Assembly: GCA_036556965.1 (NCBI GenBank)
Contig: DATBIO010000203.1
Span: 1-8,502 of the forward strand
DNA: 8,502 nt
DNA from: DATBIO01 sp036556965
GTDB taxonomy: Bacteria > Acidobacteriota > Vicinamibacteria > Fen-336
Direction of reading: 5' to 3'
Shown: piece after piece, positions 7,183-8,502 of the stretch
Position numbering within the stretch: position 1 is the first letter of the stretch
Layout: each line of letters begins with the position of its first letter
The notes under the pieces: model-generated
The model's database searches: none
The model's input: only the letters and a program-made list of their open reading frames with translations
What the model was told of the DNA's origin: nothing
Made by a program: the position numbers and the translations under genes

Positions 7183-7997
7183 CGTTCCTCCGCCGGTGGT
7201 ACCGGGTCGATCGAGCCGCCGCCCACGTCCTTCACGGCGGACACGGCCGCGCTGCCGACCTCGGCCTCGCCCCAGTCCGCCGCCGCGTCCTCCAGCTCCG
7301 CCTCCGCCAGGGCCGCGCGCTCCTCGGGACCGTAGCGCACGTGCCCGGCCACCGCCACCTCCCGGAGGCCGGCGGCGCGGAGCGCCTGGACGAGCGCGGG
7401 CAGGTCCAACGCCCCCGCCAGGCACGAGCCGCGCGCCTGGGCCGCCCTGCGCAACGCGACGGGCAGGCCGGCCGCCACCACGTCGCACAGCAGCACGCGG
7501 CCGCCGGGGCGCAGCACGCGCACGACCTCCTCCAGGACGCGGGCCTTCTCCGGCGACAGGCTCAAGGCGCCGTTGGAGAGCACCCAGTCCGCCACCCCGT
7601 CGCGCACGGGCAGCGACTCCATGAGGGCGCGGCACACGCCCACGGCCGGATGGCCGGCGGTGTGTGTGCGCGCGCGGGCCAGCAGGTCCGGGGTCATGTC
7701 CACGCCGAGCACGCGCCCGCCTTCTCCCACCCGCCGCGCGGCCAGGACGAGGTCGAGGCCCGCGCCGCAGCCGAGGTCGAGGACCGTCTGCCCGGGCTCG
7801 ACGGCGGCGTAGGCGAAGGGGTTGGCGCAGCCGAGGGAGGCCGTGCGCACGGCCTCCGGCAGGAGGGCGACGTCGCGCCAGTCGTAGCGGGCAAGGCCAT
7901 GCCCCCGCGCCGGAGGCGCGGGCGCATCCAGGGCGTGCGCGTAGGCGCGCGCCACCGCCGCCCGCTGCCGGTCGGCTTCCCTCGCCATGACGGCCAT
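7173..7997 (-). CDS. SAM-dependent methyltransferase, ArsM-like
   Basis: Class I (Rossmann-fold) SAM-dependent methyltransferase of 274 residues with no signal peptide. Motif I is VLDLGCGAGLD (about 72-82), and the acidic end of the second strand is GVDMTPDLLARA. A motif resembling the post-I region is WVLSNGALSLSPEKARVLEEVVRVLRPGGRVLLCDVV. The pattern EAVRTASLGCANP, GVDMTP, SNxxxxLSPEK and SCLAGAL is strongly like arsenite methyltransferases. Two Cys sites that match conserved ArsM cysteines are kept (C57 in SLGC, C192 in SCLAGAL). The Cys of the SNCV motif is Gly, and no Cys is seen in the C-terminal part where a third As-binding Cys is expected. Arsenic methylation is therefore uncertain. 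No arsenic-resistance gene is nearby. Start is ATG 7997 or ATG 7988; neither has a clear ribosome binding site. The 3' end overlaps the hydrolase gene by 10 bases. Confidence 0.88.
   Translation of the reverse strand: MAVMAREADRQRAAVARAYAHALDAPAPPARGHGLARYDWRDVALLPEAVRTASLGCANPFAYAAVEPGQTVLDLGCGAGLDLVLAARRVGEGGRVLGVDMTPDLLARARTHTAGHPAVGVCRALMESLPVRDGVADWVLSNGALSLSPEKARVLEEVVRVLRPGGRVLLCDVVAAGLPVALRRAAQARGSCLAGALDLPALVQALRAAGLREVAVAGHVRYGPEERAALAEAELEDAAADWGEAEVGSAAVSAVKDVGGGSIDPVPPAEERWP
7186..7191 (-). promoter_or_regulatory. Ribosome binding site of the hydrolase, inside the methyltransferase gene
   Basis: On the minus strand GGAGGA lies 3 bases before the hydrolase ATG and within the final codons of the methyltransferase. 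The spacing is slightly short but the match is strong. It supports the start at 7182. Confidence 0.7.
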
Positions 7998-8023
7998 TGT
8001 GTGCGTCGCCGGCCAATGGGACA
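7974..8023 (-). promoter_or_regulatory. Possible promoter of the methyltransferase-hydrolase operon
   Basis: On the minus strand TTGTCC, a 17-base spacer and CACAAT (ending at 7996) match four of six bases in each sigma-70 element. Transcription would start near 7988, on the second in-frame ATG. Given the weak matches this is only a candidate. Confidence 0.2.
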
Positions 8024-8052
8024 ACGCCGCCCCCGGGCGCGCGGGGCACGGC

Positions 8053-8082
8053 TCGAGACCCGGGTCGCGGCGACCATAGAAT
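8053..8082 (+). promoter_or_regulatory. Candidate sigma-70-like promoter of the S9 protease gene
   Basis: TCGAGA (8053-8058), an 18-base spacer and TAGAAT (8077-8082, five of six matches to TATAAT) lie about 58 bases upstream of the ATG. The AT content around 8076-8082 stands out from the GC-rich surroundings. A perfect 10-base palindrome, GACCCGGGTC (8057-8066), sits between the elements and could be an operator. Confidence 0.35.
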
Positions 8083-8124
8083 GGAGGCTGCCGCGCGCCG
8101 TCCACGCCGCTGGACCGATCCACG

Positions 8125-8129
8125 GGAGG
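8125..8129 (+). promoter_or_regulatory. Ribosome binding site of the S9 protease gene
   Basis: GGAGG lies 10 bases before ATG 8140 and supports that start. Confidence 0.7.
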
Positions 8130-8139
8130 CTGCTTCGCC

Positions 8140-8502
8140 ATGACCCGAACCCTTCGCTCCACCCTGCTCCTGGGCGCGGCCTGCGCCCTCGCCGCGCCCG
8201 GGCGGCCCGACGACACGGCTCCCCCCAACCGGCGCGTGGAGGTCACGCTGCTGCCGGCTCCGGCGGGGACGCCGCCCGTGGCCCGCCGGCACCCCCACAC
8301 GCTGGAGATCCACGGCGACCGCCTCTCGGACGACTACTTCTGGATGCGCGAGAAGGGCACCCCCGAGGTCGAGGGCTACCTGAACGCGGAGCTCGCCTAC
8401 GCCGAGGCGTTCATGAAGCCGACGGCGGGCCTGCAGAAGAAGCTGTACGACGAGATGCTCTCCCGCATCCAGCAGACGGACATCAGCGTTCCCTACGCCG
8501 AC
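8140..8502 (+). CDS. Oligopeptidase B-like (S9A prolyl oligopeptidase family) protease, N-terminal part
   Basis: The gene runs off the window end; 121 residues are visible. An N-terminal signal sequence (basic MTRTLR, hydrophobic STLLLGAACALAA, likely cleavage near ALA) is followed by a Pro-rich linker. The mature part then shows the start of the S9A family: PPVARRHPHTLEIHGDRLSDDYFWMRE, here split as PPVARRHPHTLEIHGD and RLSDDYFWMRE. It continues with GYLNAELAYAEAFMKP, LYDEMLSRIQQTD and SVPYAD. This is the typical N-terminal segment of protease II/oligopeptidase B, before the seven-bladed propeller. The catalytic Ser-Asp-His triad is far downstream and cannot be checked. Oligopeptidase B cleaves short peptides after Arg or Lys; a signal peptide would place this copy in the envelope or outside, unlike the cytosolic Escherichia coli enzyme. 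A lipoprotein reading at C15 is possible, but the residue at -3 is Gly, which fits poorly. Confidence 0.85.
   Translation, partial: MTRTLRSTLLLGAACALAAPGRPDDTAPPNRRVEVTLLPAPAGTPPVARRHPHTLEIHGDRLSDDYFWMREKGTPEVEGYLNAELAYAEAFMKPTAGLQKKLYDEMLSRIQQTDISVPYAD

Noticed and set aside
8029..8047. Small GCCCC/GGGGC hairpin in the divergent intergenic region
   Set aside because: Five pairs with a nine-base loop is not notable in DNA of this GC content, and it matches no known regulatory RNA.
8081..8143. Twenty-codon open frame whose TGA overlaps the S9 protease ATG (ATGA)
   Set aside because: It has no ribosome binding site, and its ATG overlaps the candidate -10 element, so it would lie upstream of the transcription start. 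Chance is the simpler explanation.
7183..8313. Upstream extension of the hydrolase frame on the minus strand
   Set aside because: Arg/Gly-rich sequence overlapping the methyltransferase out of frame; the GGAGGA-preceded ATG at 7182 with signal peptide is the better start.

Overview
The window is about 8.5 kb of very GC-rich DNA with strong G/C preference at third codon positions. That bias leaves long open frames on both strands, most of which are shadows. Gene content fits a high-GC Gram-negative with a complex life style, such as Myxococcota or Acidobacteriota: a Trp-repeat-tailed subtilase, a periplasmic propeller-sensor diguanylate cyclase, a secreted-type alpha/beta hydrolase and a secreted prolyl-oligopeptidase-family protease. 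This assignment is inference; no rRNA or marker gene is present.

Positions 1-5751 hold a tightly packed plus-strand cluster. It begins with the 3' end of a subtilisin-family (S8) protease. The visible part carries the catalytic-Ser motif, followed by a tail of about ten Trp-centred repeats and an acidic C-terminus. Eleven bases later a cytoplasmic REC-like/GGDEF-like/EAL protein starts. Its receiver and GGDEF domains are degenerate but its EAL domain looks intact, so it is predicted to be a cyclic-di-GMP phosphodiesterase. Its stop codon overlaps the start of a large sensor: signal peptide, 14 two-component-regulator propeller repeats, a Y_Y_Y domain, one transmembrane helix, a coiled coil, and an intact GGDEF domain with an RxxD inhibitory site. 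It is predicted to be a diguanylate cyclase. The cluster therefore pairs an enzyme that makes c-di-GMP in response to a periplasmic cue with one that degrades it, next to an exported protease.

Positions 5752-5880 separate convergent genes. They contain a long inverted repeat enclosing a G-rich stretch that matches the G-quadruplex pattern, plausibly a transcription end point for the c-di-GMP operon.

Positions 5881-7997 hold a minus-strand two-gene operon. An ArsM-like SAM methyltransferase is read first and overlaps by 10 bases an exported alpha/beta hydrolase with a visible Ser-Asp-His triad. Positions 7998-8139 are a divergent promoter region. From 8140 to the window end runs the N-terminal part of an exported oligopeptidase B-like (S9A) protease.

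No tRNA, rRNA, CRISPR array, insertion sequence or phage gene was seen.
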